NCBI GenBank assembly: GCA_963838205.1
Contig: CAWIQF010000007.1
Location: forward strand, 62,001 to 126,000
Length of the DNA stretch: 64,000 nucleotides
Direction of reading: 5' to 3'
Source of the DNA: CAIVVT01 sp963838205
GTDB lineage: Bacteria > Acidobacteriota > Terriglobia > Bryobacterales > Bryobacteraceae
Shown here: piece after piece, positions 27,179 to 35,724 of the stretch
How the letters are laid out: the number at the start of each line of letters is the position of its first letter
How positions within the stretch are numbered: the stretch's first letter is position 1
Made by a program: the position numbers and the translations under genes
Notes under the pieces: generated by a model
Databases searched by the model: none
The model's input: only the letters and a program-made list of their open reading frames with translations
Told to the model about the DNA's origin: nothing

Positions 27179-28207
27179 ATGTTCCAAAGGCCCTTTTCTT
27201 CCGTAGTTGTGCTGATCGCGGCGGCGGTTGGCATTACCCTGCTGCCGGATCCCGCCGGCGCCGGGCAAATCGGCGCGGGTGAGAAGGCGCCGGTGATCAA
27301 CAAGAAGAAGAGCAAGAACGAGGAGTTGCCGACGCAGGCCCACGGGGAGCTGCCGCAGCCACCCCTGGCGCTGACGGCGGATGCGGAGCGGCTGAGCTTC
27401 GTGGCGGCCCCGTTGAGCGGCCGCGGCCTGCTTTCCCAGCAGACGCGGGAGGCTCTCAGGTCCCTGATTGTTCAGGCGCGGGGCGCGCAATTCATCCGCG
27501 TCCGCGCGTTCGTCGCCGGGACCGGCGATTTACGCCGGGTGCCGCAACTGGTGAGCGAAGTTTTCGCCGACAAGCACGTGGCGCTGCCAGTGGTGACGAC
27601 GGTCGCGGCCGGGTTGCTGCCGCTCGAAAACGCGCAGGTGCTGATCGAGGCTACGCTGCAGCAGAGCCGCGCGGTGAATCCCGAGGGACTGCGCTTCGTC
27701 ACGGCCGAGGGCGCGACGGCCGAAGCGGCTGTGGCCCAATTGAAGCAAACGGGCGAGTTGCTGCGGGCGACGTGCTATGTGCCGGCGCTCGAAGGGCGTA
27801 CGCCGGTCGAAGGCGTGGCGTTCGTCCAGCCGCAGAAGTTGACGAACCGCGCGGGCACGACCTGCGAGGGCGTAACGCGGGCGGCGAGCGCGGGCGGGGT
27901 GCGCGGCGGGCTGGTTTTCACGGGCGCGCAGATGGCCTTCGGGTACACGGAAGCGGACGCGCGGCTGGCTTTTGAACGGCTGGAAAGAACCGCCAAGAGC
28001 GCGGGTTCCAGTGTGAAAAATGCGGTGGTTTTGAACTTCTATCCGCTCAGCCGGCAACTCGGCGAGACGGCGCTCGCGGCGGGCCGGGAATATCTAAATC
28101 CGGCGCATGGCCCGGCGGGCTTGCTGGGGGTGGTTTTCGAGGGATTGCCGTCGATGGACGGCTCGTTTGCAATCGAGGTGATAGCGGCGCCGGGAGCCCG
28201 GAACTAG
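27179..28207 (+). CDS. Exported protein with two Rid/YjgF-like domains
   Basis: 342 residues from the ATG at 27179, which has GTGGAG upstream and gives a good signal peptide (SSVVVLIAAAVGITLLPDPA). Earlier starts would hide this. A lysine-rich linker follows. Residues about 60-170 and 240-340 each resemble the Rid fold: QFIRVRAFVAGTGDLRRVPQ ending in VLIEATL, and VKNAVVLNFYPLSRQLGET ending in FAIEVIAAP. Cytosolic Rid proteins deaminate reactive enamines using a conserved arginine that I cannot place here. An exported tandem version is unusual and may bind a ligand instead. The assignment is from fold pattern, so moderate. Confidence 0.6.
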   Translation: MFQRPFSSVVVLIAAAVGITLLPDPAGAGQIGAGEKAPVINKKKSKNEELPTQAHGELPQPPLALTADAERLSFVAAPLSGRGLLSQQTREALRSLIVQARGAQFIRVRAFVAGTGDLRRVPQLVSEVFADKHVALPVVTTVAAGLLPLENAQVLIEATLQQSRAVNPEGLRFVTAEGATAEAAVAQLKQTGELLRATCYVPALEGRTPVEGVAFVQPQKLTNRAGTTCEGVTRAASAGGVRGGLVFTGAQMAFGYTEADARLAFERLERTAKSAGSSVKNAVVLNFYPLSRQLGETALAAGREYLNPAHGPAGLLGVVFEGLPSMDGSFAIEVIAAPGARN

Positions 28208-28292
28208 CGGTTCGGTGCGCGCTGCGGCGTCGGGTTTAGCATGCGCGGAGCAGGCGGCGACGGCCGCCCAATCCAACAGAGGTAATCATTCC

Positions 28293-29358
28293 ATGTCCCA
28301 AAATGTGTCCCCAAAGACGGTTGTCACGTTCGGCGAGGTCATGCTGCGGCTGGCCCCGCCGGGTTTTGAGCGCTTTCTGACGACGCCACTGCTGGCGGCC
28401 ACTTTCGGCGGCGGCGAAGCCAACGTGGCGGTCTCGCTGGCTAACTTCGGGCTGGGGGCGCGTTATGTGACGGCGCTGCCGGCGAATAACCCGATCACGG
28501 ACGCGTTCCTGTACCAGATGCGCGGCTTCGGCGTAGACGTCGCGCCGGTGCAGGCTCACGGCCGGGCGCTTCGGCGTCTATTTCGTGGAAAGCGGCGCCA
28601 ACCAGCGGCCTTCCAAGGTGACCTACGACCGCGCCCACTCCTCGATCTCGCAGGCCAAACCGGGCGATTTCGACTGGGCGGCGATCTTCGCCGGCGCGGC
28701 CTGGTTCCACGTGACGGGCATCACGCCGGCGCTGACGCAAAGCTGCGCCGACCTGACGCTGGAGGCGGTCGAGGCGGCGCGCGCGGCGGGCGTCACGGTC
28801 TCGGTGGATCTGAATTACCGCAAGAATCTGTGGAAGTACGGCCAGACGGCGCGCGAGGTGATGGCGGGACTGGCGCGGCACGTGGACTACGTGGTGGCCA
28901 ACGAGGAGGATTGTCAGAAAGCGCTGGGGATCGAAGCCGGTGTGGACGTGCACTCCGGTCAACTGGATGAGAACAAGTATAAGGACCTGGCGGCGCGGGT
29001 TCTGGACCGGTATCCAAACGTGAAGCTGATCGCGATTACGCTGCGCGAGAGCTTCTCGGCGTCGCACAACGGCTGGTCGGCGTGCCTGCACGACCGCCGG
29101 CAGTTCGCCGTCAGCCGGCGCTACGACATTACGCACATCGTGGACCGGGTGGGCGGCGGCGACGCCTTTGCCGGCGGATTGATCTACGGGTTGTTGAACC
29201 TGGGCACGGCGGGCTTCGAGTCAAACACCGACGCGCTGGAATTCGCCGTGGCGGCATCGTGCCTGAAGCACTCGATTCCAGGCGATTTCAATCGCTTCTC
29301 GCGCTCCGAGGTCGAGGCGCTGGTAAAAGGCGGCGGAAGCGGGCGGGTGCAGCGCTAG
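28293..29358 (+). pseudogene. PfkB-family sugar kinase (2-keto-3-deoxygluconate kinase-like), frameshifted
   Basis: The start at 28293 has AGAGG upstream. The first frame encodes VVTFGEVMLRLAPPG, the GGGEANVAVSLANFG signature and RGFGVDVAPVQ. From about 28555 similarity continues in the next frame: GRFGVYFVESGANQRPSKV, a substrate-binding segment typical of KDG kinases, then VSVDLNYRKNLWK and the catalytic GGGDAFAGG. One surplus base within about 28550-28560 explains the switch. Intact KDG kinase phosphorylates 2-keto-3-deoxygluconate in hexuronate or Entner-Doudoroff-type breakdown. It may be a real pseudogene or a sequence error. Confidence 0.8.
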
Positions 29359-29475
29359 GCGGCCGGCGGTCGCGCGCAGGTCCAGACTGGCGGTTGAAGA
29401 TCAGGACCGGGACGACGCGGGCCGGGACTCAGCCGCGGCGCCAATTGCGCGATCGTGCAACGCGTTACCCGGCGT

Positions 29476-29509
29476 CAGCCGTCTATAATTGTGACTAGAG
29501 TCCCCGTTC
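29476..29509 (+). promoter_or_regulatory. -10-like element upstream of the VWA gene
   Basis: A perfect TATAAT lies about 25 bp before the ATG at 29510. No good -35 match lies 16-18 bp upstream, so the promoter call is tentative. Confidence 0.3.
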
Positions 29510-30673
29510 ATGCAATTTGCACGATTATATTTCCTGTTGGCGGCAGGCCTGCTCGCGGCAGGCTGGCCGGCGCCGACAGGCGCCCAGACCCCGACCCCGG
29601 CAGGCGCCCAGACTGCGTCCCCGGCGGCCGGGCCGAACGCGAATCCGGCCGCGGCTGCTGCGCCACTCGCGCCGCAGACTCCGGCCGACGCAGGGCCGAA
29701 GCAGCCTTCAGCGGCTCCGGCGCAGCCGCCGGGCGCCTTCCACGCCTCGGTCAGCGAGGTGATCGTGCCGGTGACGGTGACCGACGAGAAGGGCAAATTC
29801 GTCACCAACCTCGACCAGCGGGACTTCCAGTTGTTCGACAACGGCAAGCCGCAGACGATCACCTACTTCACGCGCGAGCGCAACCAGCCGGTGGTGATCG
29901 GCTTCCTGGTCGATCTGAGCAACACTAACCGGCTGCAATGGGAGAAGCTGCGGGAGGCGATCGAGGACCTGATTTCAGCTACGCTCGAGCCCGAGGGCAA
30001 GCCCGACAAACGCTACAGCGGTTACCTGATCGGCTACGGCAGCGAAGCCGAACTGATGGTCAACACGACCGCCGATCCGGAGGTCCTGCTGGCCCGGGTG
30101 CGCAAGCTGAAGCCCGGCGGCGGCTCGGCGCTGTACGACGCGGTGCACATGGCGTGCACCAGCCGGACGCTGATCCAGGGCGAACCGATCGAGCCGCGGC
30201 GCGTGATCGTGATCATCGGCGACGGACACGACACGGCCAGCAAGAAGACGCTGGACGAGGTGCTGGAACTGGCGCAGCGCAACCTGGTGACGATTTACGG
30301 CGTTTCGACGACGGCCTTCGGCTTCTACTCGGAGGGCGACGATCGGCTGAAAAAGCTGGCCGAGGCCACCGGCGGGCGCGTGGTGTACCCGCTGGAGGGA
30401 GTTTACAAAGACGTGGACGGGTACCTGTCGCATCCCCAGGACGCGGGCAACTATGTGCTCACGGTGGGCACCGGCGGCTACGCCTCGGTGGTCATGAACG
30501 GCATCGTGCAGGCCGTCGCGGCCACGGCGGGCGAGATCCAGTTGCAGTATCTGCTGCGGTATGTGCCTTCGGAAACCGACGTGGCGAAGAAGTACCGTAA
30601 GATCGAGGTGCGGGTGGGCCTGACCAACGTGAAGGTGCGGGCGCGCGACGGATATTATCCCGGCACTCCATGA
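29510..30673 (+). CDS. Exported VWA-domain protein, acidobacterial VWFA-related family (TIGR03436)
   Basis: 387 residues: signal peptide (1-25, cleavage near PTGAQ), an Ala/Pro/Gln-rich low-complexity spacer (26-75), then a family-typical strand region (SEVIVPVTVTDEKGKFVTNL, DFQLFDNGKPQTI) and a von Willebrand A domain. The metal site starts at VDLSNTN, and VIIGDGHDT follows. The C-terminal part (LRYVPSETDVAKKYRKIEVR) is also conserved in TIGR03436. These proteins are abundant in Acidobacteria; the role is probably surface adhesion or protein contact, not proven. A triple 12-bp repeat begins at the stop codon. Confidence 0.87.
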   Translation: MQFARLYFLLAAGLLAAGWPAPTGAQTPTPAGAQTASPAAGPNANPAAAAAPLAPQTPADAGPKQPSAAPAQPPGAFHASVSEVIVPVTVTDEKGKFVTNLDQRDFQLFDNGKPQTITYFTRERNQPVVIGFLVDLSNTNRLQWEKLREAIEDLISATLEPEGKPDKRYSGYLIGYGSEAELMVNTTADPEVLLARVRKLKPGGGSALYDAVHMACTSRTLIQGEPIEPRRVIVIIGDGHDTASKKTLDEVLELAQRNLVTIYGVSTTAFGFYSEGDDRLKKLAEATGGRVVYPLEGVYKDVDGYLSHPQDAGNYVLTVGTGGYASVVMNGIVQAVAATAGEIQLQYLLRYVPSETDVAKKYRKIEVRVGLTNVKVRARDGYYPGTP

Positions 30674-30706
30674 TCGGAACGGTGATCGGAACGGTGATCG
30701 GATCGG
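30671..30706. repeat. Three tandem 12-bp repeats spanning the VWA stop codon
   Basis: TGATCGGAACGG occurs at 30671-30682 and 30683-30694, with a one-base variant at 30695-30706. The first copy supplies the TGA stop of the VWA gene. Confidence 0.85.
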
Positions 30707-30765
30707 GGACGCGGTGCGATCTGCAGCTGCGGCGAAAAGGTGCGGGCGAGGCGGCGCGGGGCCGA

Positions 30766-30793
30766 TAAGACGTTAAGAAGGTAAGACGCTAAG
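30766..30793. repeat. Pair of 12-bp near-identical repeats
   Basis: TAAGACGTTAAG (30766-30777) and TAAGACGCTAAG (30782-30793) differ by one base and are separated by AAGG. They lie between the VWA and S24 genes. Confidence 0.8.
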
Positions 30794-30908
30794 CGGAGGT
30801 TGAGGCAGCGGCGCGCAGGCACAGGCGCGTTGGAGCAGCAGCACCAGAAGATCGGGTCCCCGCGACGGGCGGAGGAGTTATTAAGACAGACGCTGACGGA
30901 CGCTTTCG

Positions 30909-31691
30909 ATGCCCACGCTGATCACACGGCTGGCCGAATACAGGGTCTTCGAGGCCCTGGGGGAAGCCTGCGGAGTGGTGGTGGCCGACGCCGACGCCAA
31001 CGAAGCGGCGTTCCGCTTCCGCCGCGACTGGGAGGATTTCGCGGGCCAGGAAGCCGAGATTCTGGAGGCCTTCGCCGAAGACCTGCCGGACAAGGCGCGG
31101 GAACTCGGCGTAAGGGCGTTCCTGGCGTGGGTGGACGGGGATCTGTCGAACACTTTCCGCTGCGGCGAGCCGCAGCGGACGCTGGCGTTGGATCTCGAAC
31201 GCACGGCCCAGACGCTCTATGCGCGCTCGGTGCGCAGCACCGCCAAGCCTTACCAGACGCACCTGCCGGTGCGCTGCGTGGCCGCCGCCGGGCCGCTGCT
31301 GGATAATCCCGAAACGGAGCGCGAGGAGTGGGTCGACGTGGCCGGCGTGCGCCTGAGCCGGGACCACTTTCTGGCGCGCATCCGCGGACATTCGATGGAG
31401 CCCGAGATCCCCGACGGCAGCGTGTGCCTGTTCCGGCGCTACGCGGGCGGGAGCAGAGTGGGCAAGATCATGCTGGTGCACGAGATCACCGACGAGGCCG
31501 GGATGGGCCGCTTCACGGTCAAGCGCTACCTGAGCCGCAAGCGCGAGACCGCCGAAGGCTGGGAGCACGAGCAGATCCGGATGCACTCGGAGAATGCCGA
31601 TTTCGGCGAGTGGGACCTGGCTGAAGACGGGCGCTACGAAACCATCGGCGAACTGGTGCGAGTGATCGCGGATCCGGAGTTGGGGCCGTAG
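30909..31691 (+). CDS. S24-family peptidase-like protein without a visible DNA-binding domain
   Basis: 260 residues. The C-terminal half is a LexA/S24 serine-lysine peptidase fold with Ser162 (RIRGHSMEPEIPDG) and Lys205 (RFTVKRYLSR), the catalytic dyad. In LexA-like repressors this domain cleaves the protein itself at an Ala-Gly type site near its start; VAAAGPLLD near residue 120 is a candidate. The first 110 or so residues do not look like a helix-turn-helix and match nothing I recognise. No good ribosome-binding site precedes the ATG. It may sense damage or stress without binding DNA directly. Confidence 0.7.
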   Translation: MPTLITRLAEYRVFEALGEACGVVVADADANEAAFRFRRDWEDFAGQEAEILEAFAEDLPDKARELGVRAFLAWVDGDLSNTFRCGEPQRTLALDLERTAQTLYARSVRSTAKPYQTHLPVRCVAAAGPLLDNPETEREEWVDVAGVRLSRDHFLARIRGHSMEPEIPDGSVCLFRRYAGGSRVGKIMLVHEITDEAGMGRFTVKRYLSRKRETAEGWEHEQIRMHSENADFGEWDLAEDGRYETIGELVRVIADPELGP

Positions 31692-31767
31692 CCCGACCCG
31701 GGACCACTGCGCGGCGATGAACGCGGGGTTGACGCCGGCGCGGATTGGAGCGGGCAAGCGCGGCGCG

Positions 31768-32508
31768 TCAGGCCACCATCCGGGCCAGCGCCGGCAATAG
31801 CAGTTCGCGGCAGCGCACCACTTCACCTACTACGAACACCGCCGGCGGACCCACTTCCACGCGTTCCGCGGCCACCGCGGCGAGATCGGCCACGACCACG
31901 CGCTCACGCGGCGTGGAGCCGTTTTCGATAAACGCCACGGGCTCGGAAGCGCACCGGCCGCACGCCAGCAGCGCGCGCGCGATGGCGGCGCGGCGGCGGA
32001 CGCCCATCAGAATGATCAGCGTATCCACCCCGGCGTAGCGCGACCAGAAGCCGGGATCGGGCTCGGCCTGATGGCCGGTGACGATGGCAAATCCGGAGGC
32101 GAATCCGCGGCTGGTGGGCGGAATGCCCTGCAAGGCCGGCAGGGCGAGCGCGGAGCTGACGCCCGGCACGACCTCTACGCTCCAGCCGCGCGCGGCCAGC
32201 CAGGCCCATTCCTCGGCGCCGCGGCCGAACACGAACGGGTCGCCGGCCTTCAGCCGGACCACCAGGCGGTGGCGGCGGGCGCACTGCTCCAACAACTCGT
32301 AAATCCGGGGCTGGACCAGATCCTGCTGCCCTTCCTCCTTGCCGACGTCGATCAACTCCGCGCCGGGCCGGACCAGGGCCAGGATTTCGGGTGCGATCAG
32401 GCGGTCGTGCAGCACCGCGCCGGCCTGCGCGAGCAGCCGCGCGGCGCGCACGGTGAGCAGTTCCGGATCGCCCGGCCCGGCGCCGACGAGACAGATGCGC
32501 GAGTTCAT
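31768..32508 (-). CDS. cobA: Uroporphyrinogen-III C-methyltransferase
   Basis: 246 residues, normal for the stand-alone enzyme. It transfers two methyl groups from S-adenosylmethionine to uroporphyrinogen III, making precorrin-2, the first step to siroheme. Motifs: ICLVGAGPGDPELLTVRA at the N-terminus, YDRL-like HDRLIAPEIL, RLKAGDPFVFGRGAEE and VVPGVSSALALPALQGIP. Its start overlaps the end of the precorrin-2 dehydrogenase-like gene by four bases (ATGA), indicating translational coupling. In this locus it supplies the siroheme needed by the sulfite reductase CysI. Confidence 0.95.
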   Translation of the reverse strand: MNSRICLVGAGPGDPELLTVRAARLLAQAGAVLHDRLIAPEILALVRPGAELIDVGKEEGQQDLVQPRIYELLEQCARRHRLVVRLKAGDPFVFGRGAEEWAWLAARGWSVEVVPGVSSALALPALQGIPPTSRGFASGFAIVTGHQAEPDPGFWSRYAGVDTLIILMGVRRRAAIARALLACGRCASEPVAFIENGSTPRERVVVADLAAVAAERVEVGPPAVFVVGEVVRCRELLLPALARMVA

Positions 32509-33167
32509 CGGAGCACCTCGCTCGATGCCGGAATCTCGTCCGACACAATGTTTTCGGCCGGGATCTCTTCCGGCACATCGCTTGCAGCCGGAATCTGCTC
32601 ATCGAGAGTCGCCTCGAAGATGGCCGCGGCTTGCTGGGCCCGGCCTGCGCGCAGCTCGGCCAGGGCGGGCCCGTCGACCAGCCGGTACCACAGCCGGCGG
32701 CGCGCGGCGAAGTCCAGGCCGGAGTGGCGAATGCGCCCGCGCACGGACGCCGCCAGGCGAAGGAAGGCCGCGTATTCGGGGCCGAGCTTGCTTGCCAGTG
32801 CGTCTTTCAGACGCACGGCCAATGCTGGACAATGCCCGGAAGTGGAGAGCGCGACCACTAGCGCGCCCTGCCGGTGCACCGCCGGGAAATAGAAGCGGCA
32901 GTTCGCCGGATCGTCCAGCGCATTGAACAGCACACCGTGCCGCTCCGCCCGTTCAAACAAGCGCTGATTGGCTGCAGGGTCTTCGAGAGCGGAGATGGCC
33001 ATGAATGCGCCCTGTAACTCGTCCGCCCCGGGTTCGGCGGGAAGGAGGCGCACGCGTGCCCCGGCGTCGGTGAGCGCGCGGACCTTTTCCTCGGCCAGCG
33101 GACCCGCGCCGACAACCACGCACAGCCGCCCGCTCAGGTCGAGAAAGATGGGGAAAGGATGCTGCAT
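32505..33167 (-). CDS. Precorrin-2 dehydrogenase/sirohydrochlorin ferrochelatase-like protein
   Basis: 220 residues from the ATG at 33167 (MQHPFPIFLDLSGRLCVVVG). The N-terminal Rossmann motif VVVGAGPLAEEKVRAL binds NAD, and FYFPAVHRQGALVVALSTSG fits the Met8/CysG-N family. The family oxidises precorrin-2 and inserts iron to give siroheme. The last 30 residues are unusual: three decapeptides QIPAASDVPE, EIPAENIVSD and EIPASSEVLR, encoded by three 30-bp repeats (32527-32616). It lies between cysI (14 bp upstream) and cobA (overlapping). Confidence 0.88.
   Translation of the reverse strand: MQHPFPIFLDLSGRLCVVVGAGPLAEEKVRALTDAGARVRLLPAEPGADELQGAFMAISALEDPAANQRLFERAERHGVLFNALDDPANCRFYFPAVHRQGALVVALSTSGHCPALAVRLKDALASKLGPEYAAFLRLAASVRGRIRHSGLDFAARRRLWYRLVDGPALAELRAGRAQQAAAIFEATLDEQIPAASDVPEEIPAENIVSDEIPASSEVLR
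32527..32616. repeat. Three 30-bp imperfect tandem repeats inside the siroheme synthase gene
   Basis: Units at 32527-32556, 32557-32586 and 32587-32616 each begin GCCGGRATCT and encode a decapeptide starting [EQ]IPA on the minus strand. The third unit is the most diverged. Confidence 0.7.
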
Positions 33168-33181
33168 CGCCTGGACCTCGA

Positions 33182-34885
33182 CTAGACCTCGACCGGGGCC
33201 GCCAGATGCCGTGCGCGCAGTGGGTCCAGCCCGGCGCGGCCGCAGTAATCGCCGAAGGCTTCTCCCGGCTGGCGCCCGGCCACCCAATCCCGGAACAGCG
33301 GCGCCAGGACCGAGGGGATGTGTTCAAAACGAATGTTGTGGGAATACAGTTGCGCCAGCCGCGTGCCCAGGGGCGACCCGCCCAGGTAGATCGAATACAG
33401 GCCGGGGCTCTGGCCGACAACACCGATCTCGGCCGTGTAGGGCCGCGAGCAGCCGTTGGGACAGCCGGTCATTCGCAGGAACACTGTTTCGCCGGCGGCG
33501 CCGGCCGCGTCGAGTTCAGCTTGCACGCGCGCCGCCAACTCCGGCAGAACGCGCTCGCTCTCGGCCAGCGCCAGACCGCAGGTCGGCAGGGCCGGACAAG
33601 CCATCGAGTGCCGCAACACCGGCGGCAACTCGCTCGGCATGGCGAAACCATGCCGGCGCAGGATGGCCTCGAGGAGCGGCCGGGCCGCGGCGCTCAATCC
33701 GCAGAGAAGCAGATTCTGCTGGGGTGTGAAGCGGATCTCCGGCGCGAGTGTTTCAACCACCTCCCGCACTGCGGCGCGCTGCGCCTGCCCCAGACGGCCG
33801 CTTACGACGCGCAGCCCGCAGAACCAGACTCCCGGCGACTGTTCGTGCCAGCCGAGGTAATCCGCCTGCCGGTGCCACTTTAATTCGCGCGGCGGCGCCA
33901 GCGGGTGGCCCAGGCGCCGGGCCATTTCGGCGGCAAACCACTCGATGCCGCGGTCCTGGATGACGTACTTGAGCCGCGCCCGCTTGCGGTTGACACGATC
34001 GCTGAAGTCGCGGTGGATCGAAACGGCGGCCGTGGCGACGTCGAGCAATTCGGCGGGCGGCAGAAAGCAGAACGGGCCGGCCAGACGCGGGTAGGTGCCC
34101 GGAATGCCGTTCGATTGGCCCATGCCGCCGCCCGCGAGCGCGGTGAAACCGAGCAATTCCCGGCCCTCGAAATGCGCGACAAAACCGCAATCGTGAATAT
34201 GGATGTCGGTGGTATTATCGCCCTCGACGGCGAAGCCGAACTTGAACTTGCGCGGCAGGTAGGCGGCGCCGTAGAGCGGCTCGGATTCGCTCTCGAAGGT
34301 GGCCGCCGGCTCGCCGTCCAACCAGATCTCGGCGTAGGCGCGAGTCCTGGGTTTAAAACTGCGGTTCAACAGACGGGCATATTCGTCCAGCCGCTGCCGC
34401 TGGGGCGTCTCGAAGGGTGCGGCGGGCGCGACCACGTTGCGCACCACGTCGCCGCAGGCGGCAAAGGTCAACACGCCGGAGTCGTTGATCGCCCGGATGC
34501 AGTCGCGCAGCGTCCGTTTGCCGACGTAGTGGTACTGCAGGCCGCCGCGCGAGGTGATGCGCAAGGTGCCGTCGCCGGCCGCGTCCGCCAGAGCGTCGAG
34601 GGCCAGGTACTGGCGCGGCGCGATAATTCCGCCCGGCAGGCTGACGCGCACCATGAAGCTGTAGGATTTCACGGGCGCCCGCTTGCGCTGGTCGCGGTCG
34701 TCCTGCTGATATGCGCCGTGGAACTTGAGCAGCGCCGCGACCGGCTTGGAGACTGCCGCATTCTCGTTCGCGAGTTCGGCGGCGATGGCGCCGCGCAAAT
34801 GATTGCTCGCGCGCTTCAGTTCCTCCGCGGGGGAAGGCTGGGCGGGCGGCAATGCGACGGCGGGTGTGGATTCCGGTTCCGGCAC
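33182..34885 (-). CDS. cysI: Sulfite reductase hemoprotein (CysI/nitrite-sulfite reductase family)
   Basis: 567 residues. It reduces sulfite to sulfide with six electrons using siroheme bridged to a 4Fe-4S cluster. The cluster ligands are Cys430, Cys436 (ACPALPTCGLA), Cys475 and Cys479 (MTGCPNGCSRPY). RITSRGGLQYHYV is the typical substrate-pocket segment. It starts with GTG at 34885, preceded by AGGAG ten bases upstream. No flavoprotein partner (CysJ) is in the window, so electrons may come from ferredoxin. It is followed by the two siroheme genes and preceded by a likely internal promoter. Confidence 0.93.
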   Translation of the reverse strand: MPEPESTPAVALPPAQPSPAEELKRASNHLRGAIAAELANENAAVSKPVAALLKFHGAYQQDDRDQRKRAPVKSYSFMVRVSLPGGIIAPRQYLALDALADAAGDGTLRITSRGGLQYHYVGKRTLRDCIRAINDSGVLTFAACGDVVRNVVAPAAPFETPQRQRLDEYARLLNRSFKPRTRAYAEIWLDGEPAATFESESEPLYGAAYLPRKFKFGFAVEGDNTTDIHIHDCGFVAHFEGRELLGFTALAGGGMGQSNGIPGTYPRLAGPFCFLPPAELLDVATAAVSIHRDFSDRVNRKRARLKYVIQDRGIEWFAAEMARRLGHPLAPPRELKWHRQADYLGWHEQSPGVWFCGLRVVSGRLGQAQRAAVREVVETLAPEIRFTPQQNLLLCGLSAAARPLLEAILRRHGFAMPSELPPVLRHSMACPALPTCGLALAESERVLPELAARVQAELDAAGAAGETVFLRMTGCPNGCSRPYTAEIGVVGQSPGLYSIYLGGSPLGTRLAQLYSHNIRFEHIPSVLAPLFRDWVAGRQPGEAFGDYCGRAGLDPLRARHLAAPVEV

Positions 34886-34909
34886 GAAGAGTTGGCTCCT
34901 ATGTTCCAG

Positions 34910-34937
34910 ACTATACCGGTCCTTCCATCCCCCTCAA
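34910..34937 (-). promoter_or_regulatory. Putative promoter of cysI
   Basis: On the minus strand, TTGAGG (34937-34932) and TATAGT (34915-34910) are spaced by 16 bp, about 25 bp upstream of the GTG start. It would allow cysI and the siroheme genes to be expressed separately from cysDNH. Confidence 0.4.
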
Positions 34938-34941
34938 AATT

Positions 34942-34964
34942 CAGATGGCTCGTCGATCCATCTG
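34942..34964 (-). terminator. Hairpin between cysH and cysI
   Basis: CAGATGG and CCATCTG form a perfect 7-bp stem with a 9-base loop, 87 bp after cysH and just upstream of the cysI promoter candidate. The following bases (AATTTTG) are weakly T-rich. It may be a partial terminator or attenuator. Confidence 0.4.
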
Positions 34965-35050
34965 CCTGCCGGCTACCTCAGCTGTTTTGCAGTACTTCCA
35001 ATTTCAATACCATTCACGCCAATTGACCGGGCGTCGAATCAATCCTGGCT

Positions 35051-35722
35051 TCAGGCGACCTTGATGCTCACCGTGTGCAGACCGCACTCTAGTTTCTGCC
35101 CGCCCCAGCGCCCGCTGCGCGCGTGCGCGTCGCCAGCGGGTTTGGCCGTGCAGGGTTCACAGCCGATGCTCATGTAACCCTCGGCGTACAGCGGCAGCTC
35201 CGGAATCTCGTGCACCACCAGATAGCTGCTGACCTCGGCCCAGCTCCAGTCAAACAGCGGACTCAATTTGCGCAGCGCGAGGCCGGTCGGGAAAGTGTGC
35301 ATTTCGGAGGGCTGGAGAGCCGCGCGTGTCGGCGACTGCTCGCGCCGCAGACCCGTGAACCAGACGTCAAATCCGGCCAGCCCGGATATCAGAGGTTCGA
35401 CCTTGCGGCGCTGGCAGCAGGCGCCGGGATCGCTCTGGTAGAGCCGGCCGAGGGCGGTCTCCTGCCGTTCCACGGTCTCTCGCGGCAGCAGGTTGACGAG
35501 ATTCAAGTCCCACTCCGCGGCCAATCGGTCGCGGTAGGCGTAGACCGCGGCGAAATGATAGCCGGTGTCGAGGAACAGGACCGGCAGGCGCGGGGCGAAC
35601 TGCCGCAGCAGATGCACCAGCGCGACGTCTTCCGCCTGGAAACTGCAGGTCACAGCGGGCCGCGCGGCGCCGTCGAGCGCGGGGGCGATGATCTGGCGGG
35701 CGCTGAGCAGCGGATCGCGCAT
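35051..35722 (-). CDS. cysH: Adenylyl-sulfate (APS) reductase
   Basis: 223 residues. The PP-loop-type fold reduces activated sulfate to sulfite using thioredoxin. Four cysteines, C102-C103 (GACCQRRK) and C188/C191 (SIGCEPCT), are the 4Fe-4S ligands that mark the APS-using type rather than the cluster-free PAPS reductase. Catalytic Cys213 lies in LECGLH near the C-terminus. Use of APS means no APS kinase is needed, which fits the lack of an intact CysC here. It lies two bases after cysN and upstream of cysI. Confidence 0.93.
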   Translation of the reverse strand: MRDPLLSARQIIAPALDGAARPAVTCSFQAEDVALVHLLRQFAPRLPVLFLDTGYHFAAVYAYRDRLAAEWDLNLVNLLPRETVERQETALGRLYQSDPGACCQRRKVEPLISGLAGFDVWFTGLRREQSPTRAALQPSEMHTFPTGLALRKLSPLFDWSWAEVSSYLVVHEIPELPLYAEGYMSIGCEPCTAKPAGDAHARSGRWGGQKLECGLHTVSIKVA

Positions 35723-35724
35723 GG

